From assembly GCA_030656575.1 (NCBI GenBank), contig JAUSPO010000132.1:1-58258 (forward strand): DNA of 58,258 nt. The letters are read 5' to 3'. Shown piece after piece: positions 16,237 to 25,975 of this stretch. The stretch is from Bacillota bacterium. GTDB lineage: Bacteria > Bacillota > Dethiobacteria > DTU022 > UBA8154. Numbering within the stretch: the first letter of the stretch is position 1; each line of letters starts with the position of its first letter. Position numbers and translations under genes: made by a program. The notes below the pieces were generated by a model, which was not told the DNA's origin, did no database searches, and worked only from the letters and a program-made list of their open reading frames with translations.

Positions 16237-17333
16237 GTGACTACTAAAAGTACAAAGTTGTCCTATAGCAATATTGATAGGCGGAGAATAAGGAAAAGGC
16301 CTAATTTTGTTTTCTGGGGAGTATGTGCTGTATTAATCGGGCTGCTTATATTTCTGTCAATTTTCAGGAAAGAGCACGGACCTTGATGTCATTGCGTCAA
16401 ATTGACGAAGTGCCGCTGTATGTGATGGAATTCCAGGGAGACTATGGGTTTGCCGAGTTCCTGAAAACGGGGGCAGAAGACGACAGTGATATTGAAAAGC
16501 ATGTCATTCGCAAAATACTGCTGGGGATGGATACGTTCAGGCTGGAAGAGTTTAACGCTGCCTGCACTGTATTCTCGGCTGTAAATCACGAAGGTGAGTC
16601 TATATTTGCGAGAAATTTCGACTTTGATTTTTCACCGGCCCTTCTTCTTTATACCAATCATCCGGACGGATACGCATCGGTATCCATGGTAAATCTGTCG
16701 TATGCGGGATTCAACGAAGAACGTCTCCCCACACCAATCTTAAACCGCTTCATGCTGCTTGGTGCGCCGTATATTCCCTTTGACGGTATCAACGAAAAGG
16801 GGGTCTCCATGGCACTTTTATCCGTACCTTTTACCGACCCTCCCTACGATGAGGACAAGGTCACCTTAAACACCACCACAGTCATTCGTTTGGTACTTGA
16901 CTACGCCAAAGACTTGGACGAAGCAATTTTTTTGCTTTCACAGTATAATATTTATTTTTCAGGAGGGATTGATTGCCATTACCTGATTGCAGACGCTAGC
17001 GGCAGATCAGCGGTGGTTGAGTACTTTAATGGTAAGATGGTGGTTGTGCCTGCAGATCAGAGATGGCAAACTGTATCGAACTTTATTATTAGCGATCCTG
17101 AAAAATCCGGCGAAGGATACTGTGAAGTAGAACGCTTTGAAACGGTCGAGCAGGGCTTGGGTGCTGCCGGGGGAATACTTTCTGAGACAAAGGCCATGTC
17201 AATTCTGAAATCTGTAAAAATACCTGGCAAAACCCAGTGGGCTGTAGTCTATAACCAGGTAACCAAAGAGTTTATACTAACGATGGGTGGAAACTACAGA
17301 ACTGTATACAATTACAATCTGCTGTCTCATTGA
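16237..17333 (+). pseudogene. Membrane-anchored linear amide C-N hydrolase (choloylglycine hydrolase type), frameshifted
   Basis: GTG 16237 (GGAG eight bases upstream) starts a frame with a membrane anchor, NFVFWGVCAVLIGLLIFL, that stops at 16386. The expected continuation (TLMSLRQIDEVPLYVMEFQG and onward) is one base out of register; one missing base near 16370 explains it. The catalytic part has the N-terminal nucleophile-type Cys in AACTVFSAVN, then ARNFDFDFSP, and GGIDCHYLIAD, as in Ntn hydrolases that cleave linear amides such as bile-salt conjugates or penicillin V. A shorter protein starting inside the second frame (16323) might still be made but would lack its anchor. The following GDPD gene begins 16 bases downstream. 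Confidence 0.7.
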
Positions 17334-17348
17334 GGTGGGGAGTGACAT

Positions 17349-18236
17349 ATGTTGTTACAGTTATTGATATTTCCCGGGAAATTGGTCTTAAGATTGTTGG
17401 CGGTCGGGGTGGGGTTGGTTGTTCTGATGGTATTGGTAGTGGCGGTACGTTATTGGAGCTGGACTCCGGAACCGGCGGCTTCTTTTTATGAGAAACGGTA
17501 TCTCTTAAATTGGGGCCATCGCGGCGCCCCGGAGGCTGCTCCGGAAAATACACTGTCTTCTTTTGAGGCAGCCGTGGAACTGGGAGCAGATGGGGTGGAG
17601 CTGGATGTTATGCTCAGCGCGGACGGCAAAATCGTGGTAATCCACGACTATAATCTTGATAAGACCACCGACGGAACCGGCCCGGTTAAGAATTACAGCC
17701 TGGCGGAACTGAAGCAGCTTGACGCCGGCTATTGGTTCTCCGGGGATTTCGCCGGAGAGTACATTCCCGAGCATATCCCTACGCTGCAGGAAGTAATTGA
17801 TGACCTTGATTCGTCGGTTTTTTTGAACATTGAGATCAAAAGCGAAAGCCCGGCAACTGACGGCCTTGAGAAAGCGGTAGTGCAAACGATCGCCCGTAAC
17901 AACCTTTACGAACGGGTTATCGTATCATCTTTCAATCCCATATCCCTGCTCAGGGTTAAGCTGGCCGATAAGCGCATCGACGTGGGATTGATTTACGCGC
18001 CCGACTTACCCAAATATTTAAGCGAAGGCTGGTTCATTTCAATTCTCAGGCCGGAGGCGCTGCATCCCCATTATGACATGGTAAATGAAGATTATATGGC
18101 ATGGGCTCGTAAGAAGGGCTTTCGGGTTAACGTTTGGACGGTTAATGAGACCGCGGAGATGGCACAAATGATCGAACTTGGCGTTGACGGTATCATTACT
18201 GATCGTCCCGACGTATTGCGGCAATTGTTGCAGTAG
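17349..18236 (+). CDS. Membrane-anchored glycerophosphodiester phosphodiesterase
   Basis: 295 residues: a membrane segment (LLAVGVGLVVLMVLVVAVRY, about 17-36) and a GDPD TIM-barrel with WGHRGAPEAAPENT (catalytic His), ELDVMLSADG (metal-binding Glu/Asp) and VIHDYNLDKTTDG (second His). It hydrolyses glycerophosphodiesters to glycerol-3-phosphate and an alcohol; the anchor suggests action at the outer membrane face. GGTGGGGAGTG precedes ATG 17349. It lies 16 bases after the amide hydrolase gene and is probably cotranscribed with it. Confidence 0.9.
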   Translation: MLLQLLIFPGKLVLRLLAVGVGLVVLMVLVVAVRYWSWTPEPAASFYEKRYLLNWGHRGAPEAAPENTLSSFEAAVELGADGVELDVMLSADGKIVVIHDYNLDKTTDGTGPVKNYSLAELKQLDAGYWFSGDFAGEYIPEHIPTLQEVIDDLDSSVFLNIEIKSESPATDGLEKAVVQTIARNNLYERVIVSSFNPISLLRVKLADKRIDVGLIYAPDLPKYLSEGWFISILRPEALHPHYDMVNEDYMAWARKKGFRVNVWTVNETAEMAQMIELGVDGIITDRPDVLRQLLQ

Positions 18237-18317
18237 AGAACCAGGGTGCCGGTTCCCTACTGGTAATCAGAAAAAGAGCTAATAAGCATTGATGGAGACA
18301 GGTCGGTTACCATCTAT

Positions 18318-19163
18318 CTAAGGCTTAAATAAGAGTTCTATGCCGTCTGGGGTAAATTTTATCTTTCTTTCTTTCAATAACCTTCCCACCGCCTTCTTAA
18401 AGGCACCCTTACTCATGTTCAATTGCTCGTTAATTTGCTCCGGTGAACTTTTATCATTAAGAGGAAGCACTCCTCCCCCTTGCTTTAACCTTTCCAAAAT
18501 GAATTCAGCGTCTGTATCCATCTGAATATACGCTTCTTCCTTTAGGCTTAAATCCAGTTTTCCATCGTCTCTTATTCTGGCCACCCTGGCCTCAATATAG
18601 TCACCTACTCTATAGTCGCCATGGAGCTCTGTAATAGGGATTAATCCGTTAAATGTATGGTCTACAGCAATTAGTGCTCCTAAGTTATAGTTTATATCAT
18701 AGATGATTCCCCGGACCCGATCGTTTTTCTCATAATTTGAGTCAGTTCTCAGGAAATCATAGATCCGCATGGTAGCACACAACCGGAGACTTTTGTCCAC
18801 ATATAAACCTACTATGTATTGCTGACCTTCTACGACTTCAACGGTCTGCTCCTTAAAGGGTAAAAGCAGGTCCTTTGGTAAACCCCAGTCTAAAAAAGCT
18901 CCAATACTTGAGACTTCTTTTACCTTAAGGGACGCTACCTGACCAACGACTATTTTAGGTGTTATGCATGTAGCTATCATTCTGTCTTCCGAATCCCGAT
19001 AGATAAACACCTTAATCTCATCCGTCTCTTCAGTCCCTGGCGGCACCTGATTATTAGGCAATAGCACCTCCTCTTCAAAATTATCTTCCTTTGATCCCAG
19101 ATACAACCCTATAGAGGACTTTCTAATTACAAAGAGGGTCTGAATCTCTCCTAACCTTATCAT
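18318..19163 (-). CDS. cvfB: CvfB family S1-domain RNA-binding protein
   Basis: 281 residues with the CvfB/YitL layout: N-terminal S1-like segments (VASLKVKEVSSIGAFLDWGL, about 85), a further S1 unit (VRGIIYDINYNLGALIAVD), and a C-terminal winged helix (MSKGAFKKAVGRLLKERKI). In staphylococci CvfB is an RNA-binding regulator of virulence genes. Length matches the family. The gene stands alone and is preceded by the tandem REP cluster. Confidence 0.88.
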   Translation of the reverse strand: MIRLGEIQTLFVIRKSSIGLYLGSKEDNFEEEVLLPNNQVPPGTEETDEIKVFIYRDSEDRMIATCITPKIVVGQVASLKVKEVSSIGAFLDWGLPKDLLLPFKEQTVEVVEGQQYIVGLYVDKSLRLCATMRIYDFLRTDSNYEKNDRVRGIIYDINYNLGALIAVDHTFNGLIPITELHGDYRVGDYIEARVARIRDDGKLDLSLKEEAYIQMDTDAEFILERLKQGGGVLPLNDKSSPEQINEQLNMSKGAFKKAVGRLLKERKIKFTPDGIELLFKP

Positions 19164-19232
19164 CTGTTTACGCTCCTATCTCTATTATATACAACCTTAT
19201 AATCTCTCCCTAATCCTTACCGTTAATGCCAT

Positions 19233-19376
19233 TCAAAATGTGACAAGGGGGTGACAAGGGGACGGGGTTGTTGTCAACCTCATGTGACAAGGGGACGGGG
19301 TTGTTGTCAACCTCATATCCACTTCGTTAATTAAAAGCGGTTTCAGTTGTATTCCAAATTCATCACGTTTGCTCAT
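19233..19376 (-). pseudogene. Gene start overrun by tandem REP repeats
   Basis: ATG 19376 has an excellent AGGAGAGG site and begins MSKRDEFGIQLKPLLINEVD. After 22 codons the frame enters two REP units, which it translates as repeated LTTTPSPCH, and stops at 19233. The original gene is not recognisable; the REP insertion removed the rest. Confidence 0.55.
19239..19316. repeat. Tandem REP-like repeats (two full units plus a partial)
   Basis: TGTGACAAGGGGACGGGG followed by TTGTTGTCAACCTCA occurs twice in direct orientation (19250-19283 and 19284-19316), after a partial unit at 19240. Confidence 0.85.
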
Positions 19377-19508
19377 TTTACCTCTCCTACTACCTTAATT
19401 GTAATTAACAGCCTTGATTGTGCTGATCAGGACCATTATTTCAACCCATTCCAAACAAATCCCGCAATGACTTGTGCTCACGATACAACAGCCAGTTTGG
19501 TGATCAAG

Positions 19509-20383
19509 TTAACTTGGGATACTGCGCAGGAGCTTTACAAGAATCCATATGGCAGCCAGACCAAGAATTACAAATCCTGCAACGTAAGCAGCTAACTCTG
19601 CGGTGGTTAAGGGCGTGCCAGCGCTTACCTGGCTCTCAATGTCATTGCCGTTAAAGCAGGAGCCAGCATTGCTAGAATAGATAGCAGTGGGATGGCAACA
19701 AGGTAGCCCGTCGGATCCCGGCGCAAGATCATTACAGCGGAAAATAATAAAGAGGGTACAATGATAGCGAGATCCAGGGAGTGGGTTGCCAGCGTGGTAT
19801 AGTGGCCTAGCGTTGCAGGCGGTCCTCCATGAATGAGCGAACTCAAAGGCGCTTCGATCCATAATATCAGGGTAAAAAAAGCAGTAATAAACATGATCGT
19901 GGCAATGACGCGGTTCGGCAGCCGCGTGGAGAGATTGACAAATAGGTCTCGAGCAGGAATGGATGTTAACAACAGCACAATGGCAAAAAAACTTGCAGAA
20001 AACAAAGCGACGTATACAAGATAAAGTTCATTATAAGCTGAACCCAGGGCAAAGCTTGCATAGATATATAAAAAAAACGCCTGTATGCCTGTTAACAATA
20101 AGGCTCCTCGTAAAGAACCGCGGCCATATAGCACAATAGAAAAAAGGAGCAGTGGAATGCCTAATGCCATCGTTACTAGATCCACCCCCCTGTTTCCCGC
20201 GCCTACAAGCAGAGAGTCATAGCGGTACAATCCCTGTCCATAGATTACTACGGGGTCGCCGCGAAGCGTCATAAAAGTGTATGTACCGCCGCCATCCTGC
20301 CAGAACAGACTAACACTAACTGCAAACAACGCTAAAACACCAACGGCTAAGGAAAGGTAAACAACGGATTTTAATGGCTTCAT
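19509..20383 (-). pseudogene. Polytopic membrane protein with a frameshift near its C-terminus
   Basis: From ATG 20383 the frame has about seven hydrophobic segments (for example VVYLSLAVGVLALFAVSVSL and FFAIVLLLTSIPARD) and stops at 19625 shortly after MLAPALTAM. Its natural end, DIESQVSAGTPLTTAELAAY and then AGFVILGLAAIWILVKLL, is in another frame to 19509; one missing base near 19640 joins them. The family is not recognised. Loss of the last membrane helix would probably spoil the protein. Confidence 0.6.
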
Positions 20384-20444
20384 GGATTAACCAACCTCCA
20401 TTCCAATTTTCAGATCATAATATATTCCAGTTGAATGCCGCGGG

Positions 20445-21062
20445 TTATGGAAACCTTATCATACAATATTGTTTTATCTCAATTTCATCCGAAGTTATAG
20501 TTTTTACCAGTTCGAACCCAAAATGTTTATGTTTATATAAACCCACGTTGTTGAAATTGTGTGTTTCTAATAGCATGGGGATATTCTGTTTTTCGCAAAA
20601 CTCAATTCTTGGTGTGATCAATCGTCTAAAAGCCCCAGTTCCACGCATATCCTTACTAATTGCAATAATTTTTACCCGATAAAACCGTCCCTTAATAAAT
20701 GATTTCTGCCAGGTAAAACTAAGCACTTTTTTTGTTTTTTTGTTGTTAGAGAGGATAGATTTTCGGTCTTTGGAATCAAGCGTAAAAATCGTATTAATAA
20801 CAATGGAAAGGTCATGGAGGGATTCGGACAGGCTGCTGGCTTATTCACTATCCACCCCAACCAGAAAAGCTTTGGGATTACCCTCCAGTAAATACAAATT
20901 CCCTGACTTTATTGCATGTTTGGTGTGTATGATGGAATGCTGATGGAGCAACTCCTTTTTCTTCTTTACCCCAGCAAGGTTATACATAATTAAGGGGTCT
21001 TCCAGGAAGCTGTCAGCCATGACTCTGGCAACTTCTATGATGGTATTCTTGTCGAAGTTCAT
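20445..21062 (-). pseudogene. GNAT-type N-acetyltransferase with an in-frame TAA stop
   Basis: ATG 21062 starts MNFDKNTIIEVARVMADSFL; the same frame runs without any shift to 20445, giving 205 codons interrupted once, by TAA at 20843-20841 (GVDSE*ASSLSESL). After the stop comes KIIAISKDMRGTGAFRRLI, the acetyl-CoA-binding loop of a GNAT, and LLETHNFNNVGLYKHKHFGF, the typical end of the fold. A single substitution of AAA, AAG, CAA or GAA to TAA would explain it. Unlike its neighbours this gene is broken by a nonsense codon, not an indel. Confidence 0.75.
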
Positions 21063-21087
21063 CTTTCCATCCCTTCTATCTCTCGAG

Positions 21088-21990
21088 CATGACAAGGGGA
21101 CGCATGACAAGGGGACGGGGTTGTTGTCACATTAAGCATTATATATAATCCCTCTATTTATCCCCGTTAACCTCTCTATTTGTCTAATTGACATGCTATA
21201 TTCTTCTTTTAGTTGCTTTATATAAGAATTTCTTTGTTGCTTGTTCATTTTTTGTAATTCAGGCGCACTCCTTATATTACACAGCTTTTTTATTATTTCT
21301 CTTGCTTCCTGATCTGTGATTCGGAAGTTGTCTTCAATATCCATACAGTTATCTTCCTGAAGTTCACCATGAAAATCTACAAATTGTTTTACTGCCTTTT
21401 TTTTGTCTTCGTTAAATATATTTAGAAGAAAATGTACATCCACTAATGCTGATTTATTCATATTTTCGCTAACATATTCACCATAACTACTCCAATCGTA
21501 ATTTGCAATGTTTTTTACTAAGCCAGCTTTATACGGATTCTGATGAATATACCTTAAGACTGTTAAAAAGTATGCGTCATCTTCTACAGGTTCGCTTTTA
21601 AACCTGTCCTGAAACAGGTTTCCAATTCTTTCATACTTCCTGTTATACCAATATACATAACTGCCACATATCCTGCGCATTACCTGCTCTAATGGCTCAT
21701 TAACTATTTTCAGTAAAAGGTGTACGTGATTTCCCATTAAGCAGTACGCATAAACCTCATATCCACTTATTTCTTTATAATGCCTTAGGGCGTGTATGAA
21801 ATTTTGGTTATCTTCTTCATCTTCAAAGATATTTTGTCGATTTATCCCTCGAATTATTATATGGTATATTCCACTATTACTTTTCTTCCTGGCTCTTCTT
21901 GGCATAACAACACCTCCTGTTCTATTTTATTATAGATTAGAAATGTTGTCAACAACCCCGTCCCCTTGTCAACCCCCCTTATCAACCCTT
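21088..21990 (-). mobile_element. RAYT element: Y1 transposase gene bounded by REP-like repeats in inverted orientation
   Basis: CATGACAAGGGGAC... repeats ending TTGTTGTCAC at 21130 lie one base from the transposase stop; at the other end, 40 bases beyond its start, GTTGTCAACAACCCCGTCCC runs to a second GTCAAC unit (21945-21976). The two ends are inverted. This is the only complete copy; derivatives are at 8701, 24388 and 25976. Confidence 0.8.
21132..21905 (-). CDS. REP-associated tyrosine transposase (RAYT, Y1_Tnp/HUH family)
   Basis: 257 residues. The HUH motif is GNHVHLLLKI (two His, about residue 57) and the catalytic Tyr region is YVYWYNRKYERIGNLFQDRF. The sequence then continues RYIHQNPYKAGLV, typical of TnpA-REP, and ends with an HTH-like tail (SMSIRQIERLTGINRGIIYN). 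RAYTs cleave single-stranded REP hairpins with a 5'-phosphotyrosine intermediate. It appears intact. The repeats at both ends and scattered through 8.7-26.2 kb are its likely substrates. Confidence 0.9.
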   Translation of the reverse strand: MPRRARKKSNSGIYHIIIRGINRQNIFEDEEDNQNFIHALRHYKEISGYEVYAYCLMGNHVHLLLKIVNEPLEQVMRRICGSYVYWYNRKYERIGNLFQDRFKSEPVEDDAYFLTVLRYIHQNPYKAGLVKNIANYDWSSYGEYVSENMNKSALVDVHFLLNIFNEDKKKAVKQFVDFHGELQEDNCMDIEDNFRITDQEAREIIKKLCNIRSAPELQKMNKQQRNSYIKQLKEEYSMSIRQIERLTGINRGIIYNA

Positions 21991-22014
21991 ACGTCCGTGG
22001 CGCACCCAAAAAAG

Positions 22015-22048
22015 GGATGCTTCCCTTTTGAGGAAGCATCCTTTTTTT
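22015..22048. terminator. Bidirectional terminator between the RAYT element and the thiolase gene
   Basis: GGATGCTTCC (22015-22024) pairs with GGAAGCATCC (22032-22041), with T7 on the plus side and A-rich bases on the other. It ends transcription of the minus-strand thiolase. Confidence 0.85.
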
Positions 22049-22107
22049 GAAAGAGTGAATTATTCAGAAGCTCAAGCAAAGTTATAAGAAAAAACACCGT
22101 ATAGCGA

Positions 22108-23304
22108 TTAGCCGGTTACCTTAACAATAAGGCCAGCACCTGTATCGCCGGCAGCGCATCCGGTAAAGAGTCCATAACCACCGCCTACCATGACCAACTC
22201 CTCGATCATCTCGGCGATGCAGCGGCCTGCAGTGGGTCCCTGCGGGTGGCCGAAAATCATGGAACTGCCGTAGTTGTTGAAGGTCATGGGATCTATGCCC
22301 ATCTTTTTAGACATATATACATCATTGGCAATAAAGGGGTTGTGCGTTTTGATCACTTTTATATCCTTAAGGGTAAGCCCCGCATTTTTCAGGGCATTCT
22401 CCGCTGCCGGCACGGGTGCTGCAGCCATAAAACCTTTATCCACTCTGGTGAAACCGTAGGAGACAATCTGTATTTCTACGTTTTTATCCGCGCTCAGTTC
22501 CTGTGCTTTTTCCCTGGTGGTAACGATAAAAGCGCAGTTGCCGTCGGCCGGATGAGTCTGGGAACCGGAACTGTGAACGCCGCCGGGAAGAAAAGATCTA
22601 AGAGCAGACAGGCCTTCCTTCGTTCTCTCCGTAACCCCTTCATCGGTTTCAAGGATGCCCGTTTCCTTTTTACTGATCTTATACTCCACGGGGAACATAT
22701 AGCGCTTCTGGAATTCCCGGTCATTGGCCAGGGCGTCCTGGTACTGCTCATAGCGCCGTAAAGCTACCTCATCACAGAGTTCTTTAGTAACCCCTTCAAT
22801 TGAAGCGGCGGCATTTTCCGCCGTCTTGATCATGGGCAACCCTACCCAGGGGTCGGCATTAAAGTTATCCATCATCCAGTTCTCCGAGATCACCTCACCA
22901 CCCGGTCCCTTAGAGTTGGGCCAGATCGTGTGCGGCCCGTTGGAGCAGCGGTCCGTCATCAGGCAAAAAGCCAGCCCTAAGTTGTCTGTTTCCACACTCA
23001 TCGCCGCCAAATTAAGGCAGGTGGTGGATGTAGAGCACGCCTGGGAGATATGCACTGCGGACACCTTGTCTGCTCCCAACAAGGCGCCAGCCCAGGTGGA
23101 TCCATAAAAGCTATGGTGCTGTCCAATCGATTTCCCAAAAACCACATAATCAATCATTTTGGGGTCAAAATTCTTTGTTGCAAGCCACCGCTTGGCCGTG
23201 TTTGCTCCCAGCTCGATGGAATTTTCATTCTGCAGGGTGCCCTGCCAGCGTGAAAACGGTGAACTGTAATAGCCACGGAATGGAATAAATGCTTTTGCAT
23301 ACAT
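22108..23304 (-). CDS. Thiolase family protein (acetyl-CoA acetyltransferase-like)
   Basis: 398 residues. Active-site residues of thiolases are present: nucleophilic Cys90 in HISQACSTSTTC, HNPF near residue 322, GHPQGPTAGR (catalytic His) and a second Cys in FTGCAAGDTGAG. The enzyme joins or cleaves acyl-CoA and acetyl-CoA; in an aromatic-degrading anaerobe it might serve ring-cleavage product or fatty-acid oxidation. AAGGAGG lies just before ATG 23304. It has no fatty-acid metabolism neighbours in the window. Confidence 0.85.
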   Translation of the reverse strand: MYAKAFIPFRGYYSSPFSRWQGTLQNENSIELGANTAKRWLATKNFDPKMIDYVVFGKSIGQHHSFYGSTWAGALLGADKVSAVHISQACSTSTTCLNLAAMSVETDNLGLAFCLMTDRCSNGPHTIWPNSKGPGGEVISENWMMDNFNADPWVGLPMIKTAENAAASIEGVTKELCDEVALRRYEQYQDALANDREFQKRYMFPVEYKISKKETGILETDEGVTERTKEGLSALRSFLPGGVHSSGSQTHPADGNCAFIVTTREKAQELSADKNVEIQIVSYGFTRVDKGFMAAAPVPAAENALKNAGLTLKDIKVIKTHNPFIANDVYMSKKMGIDPMTFNNYGSSMIFGHPQGPTAGRCIAEMIEELVMVGGGYGLFTGCAAGDTGAGLIVKVTG

Positions 23305-23826
23305 TAACTAAAAACCTCCTTGAAAAATATAAATTTAATATAAATTGTTACATCAACACCGCCGTGCGATAAAGTCCCCGCTGTAATAGTACACCTCCTA
23401 CTGCACATGTCTGGAAACATTAATACCGGCAGTCCAATAAACCGCTGTTCAAAGATCTTCTCAAATCCCTCTTTTGCAGAATTCGCCACTGAAGCATTTT
23501 TTTCCTGCTAAGTATTTTTCAAAAAACAATGCCCTTTTCTATTTGTTGTGTAAAAATGCTACCACCACAGCGACGGCAATCCAATTAATAAGAAAAATGG
23601 CTTCTCAGCTGTACCTCATCCATTCCTTACAGGAATGCTCCTTGTTCATAAATTTGTATTTGTTCTTTTAGCCCATAAAAAAATGCCACTATCCTTTTAG
23701 TTAATGACATTTTACCAAACAAATCTAATTTTATATAGACGAAAAACCTATGATTTTCCTTAAGATTTTTCAAAGATGATTGACGACGCATTTAGAAACG
23801 TAAATGGGACAGTTGCTTAAAATAAG
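23305..23826. other. Gap without an intact gene
   Basis: A 61-codon frame upstream of the thiolase (MANSAKEGFEKIFEQRFIGL...) may be an old coding remnant. Further right, AATTAATAAGAAAAATG is shared with 15567-15583 and reads as the end of a hydrophobic helix on the minus strand (FLINWIAVAVVVAFL). Nothing else is recognisable. Confidence 0.3.
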
Positions 23827-24231
23827 TTAATCTTCGTCCATTCCACTACTGTATTCATCAGCATACTGCATTACCTTTTGGATAAAGTTTCTTGTTCCTT
23901 TAAAAGGCGGTACTCCCCCATATTTTTGAACATTGTGTGGTCCGGCATTATAAGCGGCCAGGGCATCCTGCCAATTCCCAAACATATCATACATGCTCCT
24001 AAAATATTTCGCCCCTGCCTCTATCTGTAAATAAGGATCGGCTGCCAGATCAGCCGGGTCATAGCCCATCTCCCATGCTGTGGCCGGCATAACCTGCGTC
24101 AAACCGATAGCACCCTCTAGACTGATGGCATGAGGCCTCCAGTGGGATTCGGCCTTGATCAGCCCTAAAAAGATATTTTCCGGTATCCCATATTCCCTGG
24201 CCACTGCAGTGGCCTGCTCTACAAGGTCCAT
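23827..24231 (-). CDS. Lytic transglycosylase (SLT domain), no signal peptide
   Basis: 134 residues that form a complete SLT/lysozyme-like domain: catalytic Glu in IKAESHW (about residue 28), GLTQVMPATA and DALAAYNAGP. Such enzymes cleave peptidoglycan between MurNAc and GlcNAc. There is no visible export signal, so secretion may be non-classical or coupled to another machine. It acidifies at the C-terminus (YSSGMDED). AAAGGGAGATG precedes the start. Confidence 0.85.
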   Translation of the reverse strand: MDLVEQATAVAREYGIPENIFLGLIKAESHWRPHAISLEGAIGLTQVMPATAWEMGYDPADLAADPYLQIEAGAKYFRSMYDMFGNWQDALAAYNAGPHNVQKYGGVPPFKGTRNFIQKVMQYADEYSSGMDED

Positions 24232-24310
24232 GTTATTTTCATCTCCCTTTTACAAACTTTTTACCATATTATATGCTCCAAAGTAAAAAGTTGAGTTGCA
24301 TTATGATTAT

Positions 24311-24350
24311 AAAAAAAGATATCCACCCACATCGGGGTGATATCTTTTTT
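24311..24350. terminator. Bidirectional terminator
   Basis: AAAAAAGATATCCACCC pairs with GGGGTGATATCTTTTTT around a short loop, with A-run and T-run on the two sides. It would end transcription from the TraB-like gene, after the MITE that now lies between them. Confidence 0.8.
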
Positions 24351-24387
24351 GAGTCTTATACATAATTCGCCATGGGCTTAATCCCCT

Positions 24388-24529
24388 GGTTGACAAGGGG
24401 GTTGACAAGGGGACAGGGTTGCTGTCACACTTTTACCTTTTTACCCTGTTTTTCCTGTCCTGGCATAAACAACACCTGTTCTACTCAATTATAGATTTGA
24501 AGTGTTGTCAACAACGGCCTCCCCTTGTC
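24388..24529 (-). mobile_element. ~142-bp MITE derived from the RAYT element
   Basis: REP-type left end (TTGACAAGGGG repeats closing on GCTGTCAC, 24388-24427) and right end (GTTGTCAACAACGGCCTCCC to 24529) enclose only the first codons of a RAYT gene (minus strand MPGQEKQGKKVKV, then stop). Size and ends fit a non-autonomous internal-deletion copy. Confidence 0.75.
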
Positions 24530-24532
24530 TAA

Positions 24533-25697
24533 CTATATGTTTTCTATGAACAAACGGACTACATCGACTCCGCCAATAATTGTCCCTAATGTACTACCTA
24601 AATTGGTCAAAGCAACTATAAGTAGAATGCGAGTTACCTTATTTGTCCAAAAACCTTTCACAGTAAAAACATCCTCCGAAAGGTTTTCAAAGACTTCTAC
24701 ATTTGGTCGACGGATATATGCTTGAACTATTCCTGCAAACCACCCGGCTGCCATTAGCGGATTTAAAGAGCTTAATGGAGCTACAATAAAGGCAGTAAGA
24801 ATGGTTAGAGGATGTCCAAAAGCAATGGCGGCGCCAATTGCTGAAAATGTTCCATTCCATAGGACCCAACTCAATGTTTGATGAACACCGGCAGAAGGAT
24901 TTGCATAAAAGGTATAGCCAATAATCCCAAGAATGATTAGTGGAATTGCCCAGGCAATAATTTTAGGTGCTTTAGATTTGACAGGTACTTTTGATAAAGC
25001 TACTAAATCATGTTCTTTTTTTATTTCTTCTTTAATACCGGGAACATGGGCAGCTCCCAAGACAGCAACAACCTTATTTCCAGAAGCTTCTTTAATTTTC
25101 TGGGCTAAATACTGATCTCGCTCATCGATTAAAGGAGTTTTTAATTTAGGGAAAGAGGCAGTGAAATCATTAAGCATGGCGTTAAGCGTATCTTGAGACT
25201 TAATTTTTTCCAGTTCCTCTTCTGAAAAACTCTCGTCATTAAAAATACTTAAGAAAATAGCCAAGAAAAGCTTAGCTTTTCCCCATAGGCCTATTCCATA
25301 CCAAATCCGTGAAAAGGTCACTTGTATATTTCTATCGGCCAGTACTAGTGTGGCACCTATTTCTTTAGCGGATTCAATTGCCTGAATCATTTCTTGTCCA
25401 GCCTTAATACCAAATTGTTTTGCCAGTCGTTTTTGAAAAGAAGATATTACAAGATTCATTAAAAGAAAGGTAGCTTTTTTTTCTTTAATAATCTTAAAGA
25501 TATCCATTTCCTTCCATCTATTTCTATCCATGATAGCTTGGTATCTTTGCTCATCCAACTCTATACAAACGGAATCAGGCCTTTCGGCTTCGATAACTTC
25601 CTTAACTTGTTCCGCACTTTTTTCGATACGTGAGCAGTTCCAATGAGTATAAGTTCCTTGCCATCTAAGATATTCTAGTAATATTATCTTCAGACAT
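24533..25697 (-). pseudogene. TraB/PrgY family membrane protein with two frameshifts at its start
   Basis: The start ATG 25697 (MSEDNITRIS) is followed in successive frames by LDGKELILIGTAHVSKK and then SAEQVKEVIEAERPDSVCIE and the long open part to 24533. One base is missing near 25667, another in an A-run near 25628 (six As where seven would keep frame). The catalytic-type GTAHVS and the second GAAHVPG motif of the TraB family are present, and the C-terminus has four or five membrane helices. TraB proteins are membrane-bound, presumably proteolytic. A truncated product from an internal start at 25558 would lack the first motif. The stop codon lies 3 bases from the MITE. Confidence 0.75.
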
Positions 25698-25975
25698 TAA
25701 AGTACCTTCCTTTTATAAAACTCATTATTATTCAATCCTCTACCCAATTAAGCCACTTTTCTTTCTTTTCGAAGGGTCAAATGGCTTATCTCTCAAATAA
25801 AACGGGAAAAACCCAAAAAGTAATAAAACAAGGTGCACGTTTTTTAGGAAAAAGCTTCTTTCAACGCATTTATTATACCATAAAGAAATACCGTAGTATT
25901 TATAAGGTTTCTAAGAGTTCAGCAGACCCTGCTTACATCAACTAATTCATATAAAGTTAACTTGTCTCTTTTTAT
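25698..25975. other. Gap upstream of the TraB-like pseudogene
   Basis: AT-rich sequence with no recognisable gene, hairpin terminator or RNA. AAGGTACTTTA before 25697 is the ribosome binding site of the TraB-like gene. Confidence 0.4.

Noticed and set aside
19239-19316. Tandem repeats that could suggest a CRISPR array
   Set aside because: Only two and a half units, no regular unique spacers, no cas genes; the unit matches the ends of the RAYT element.
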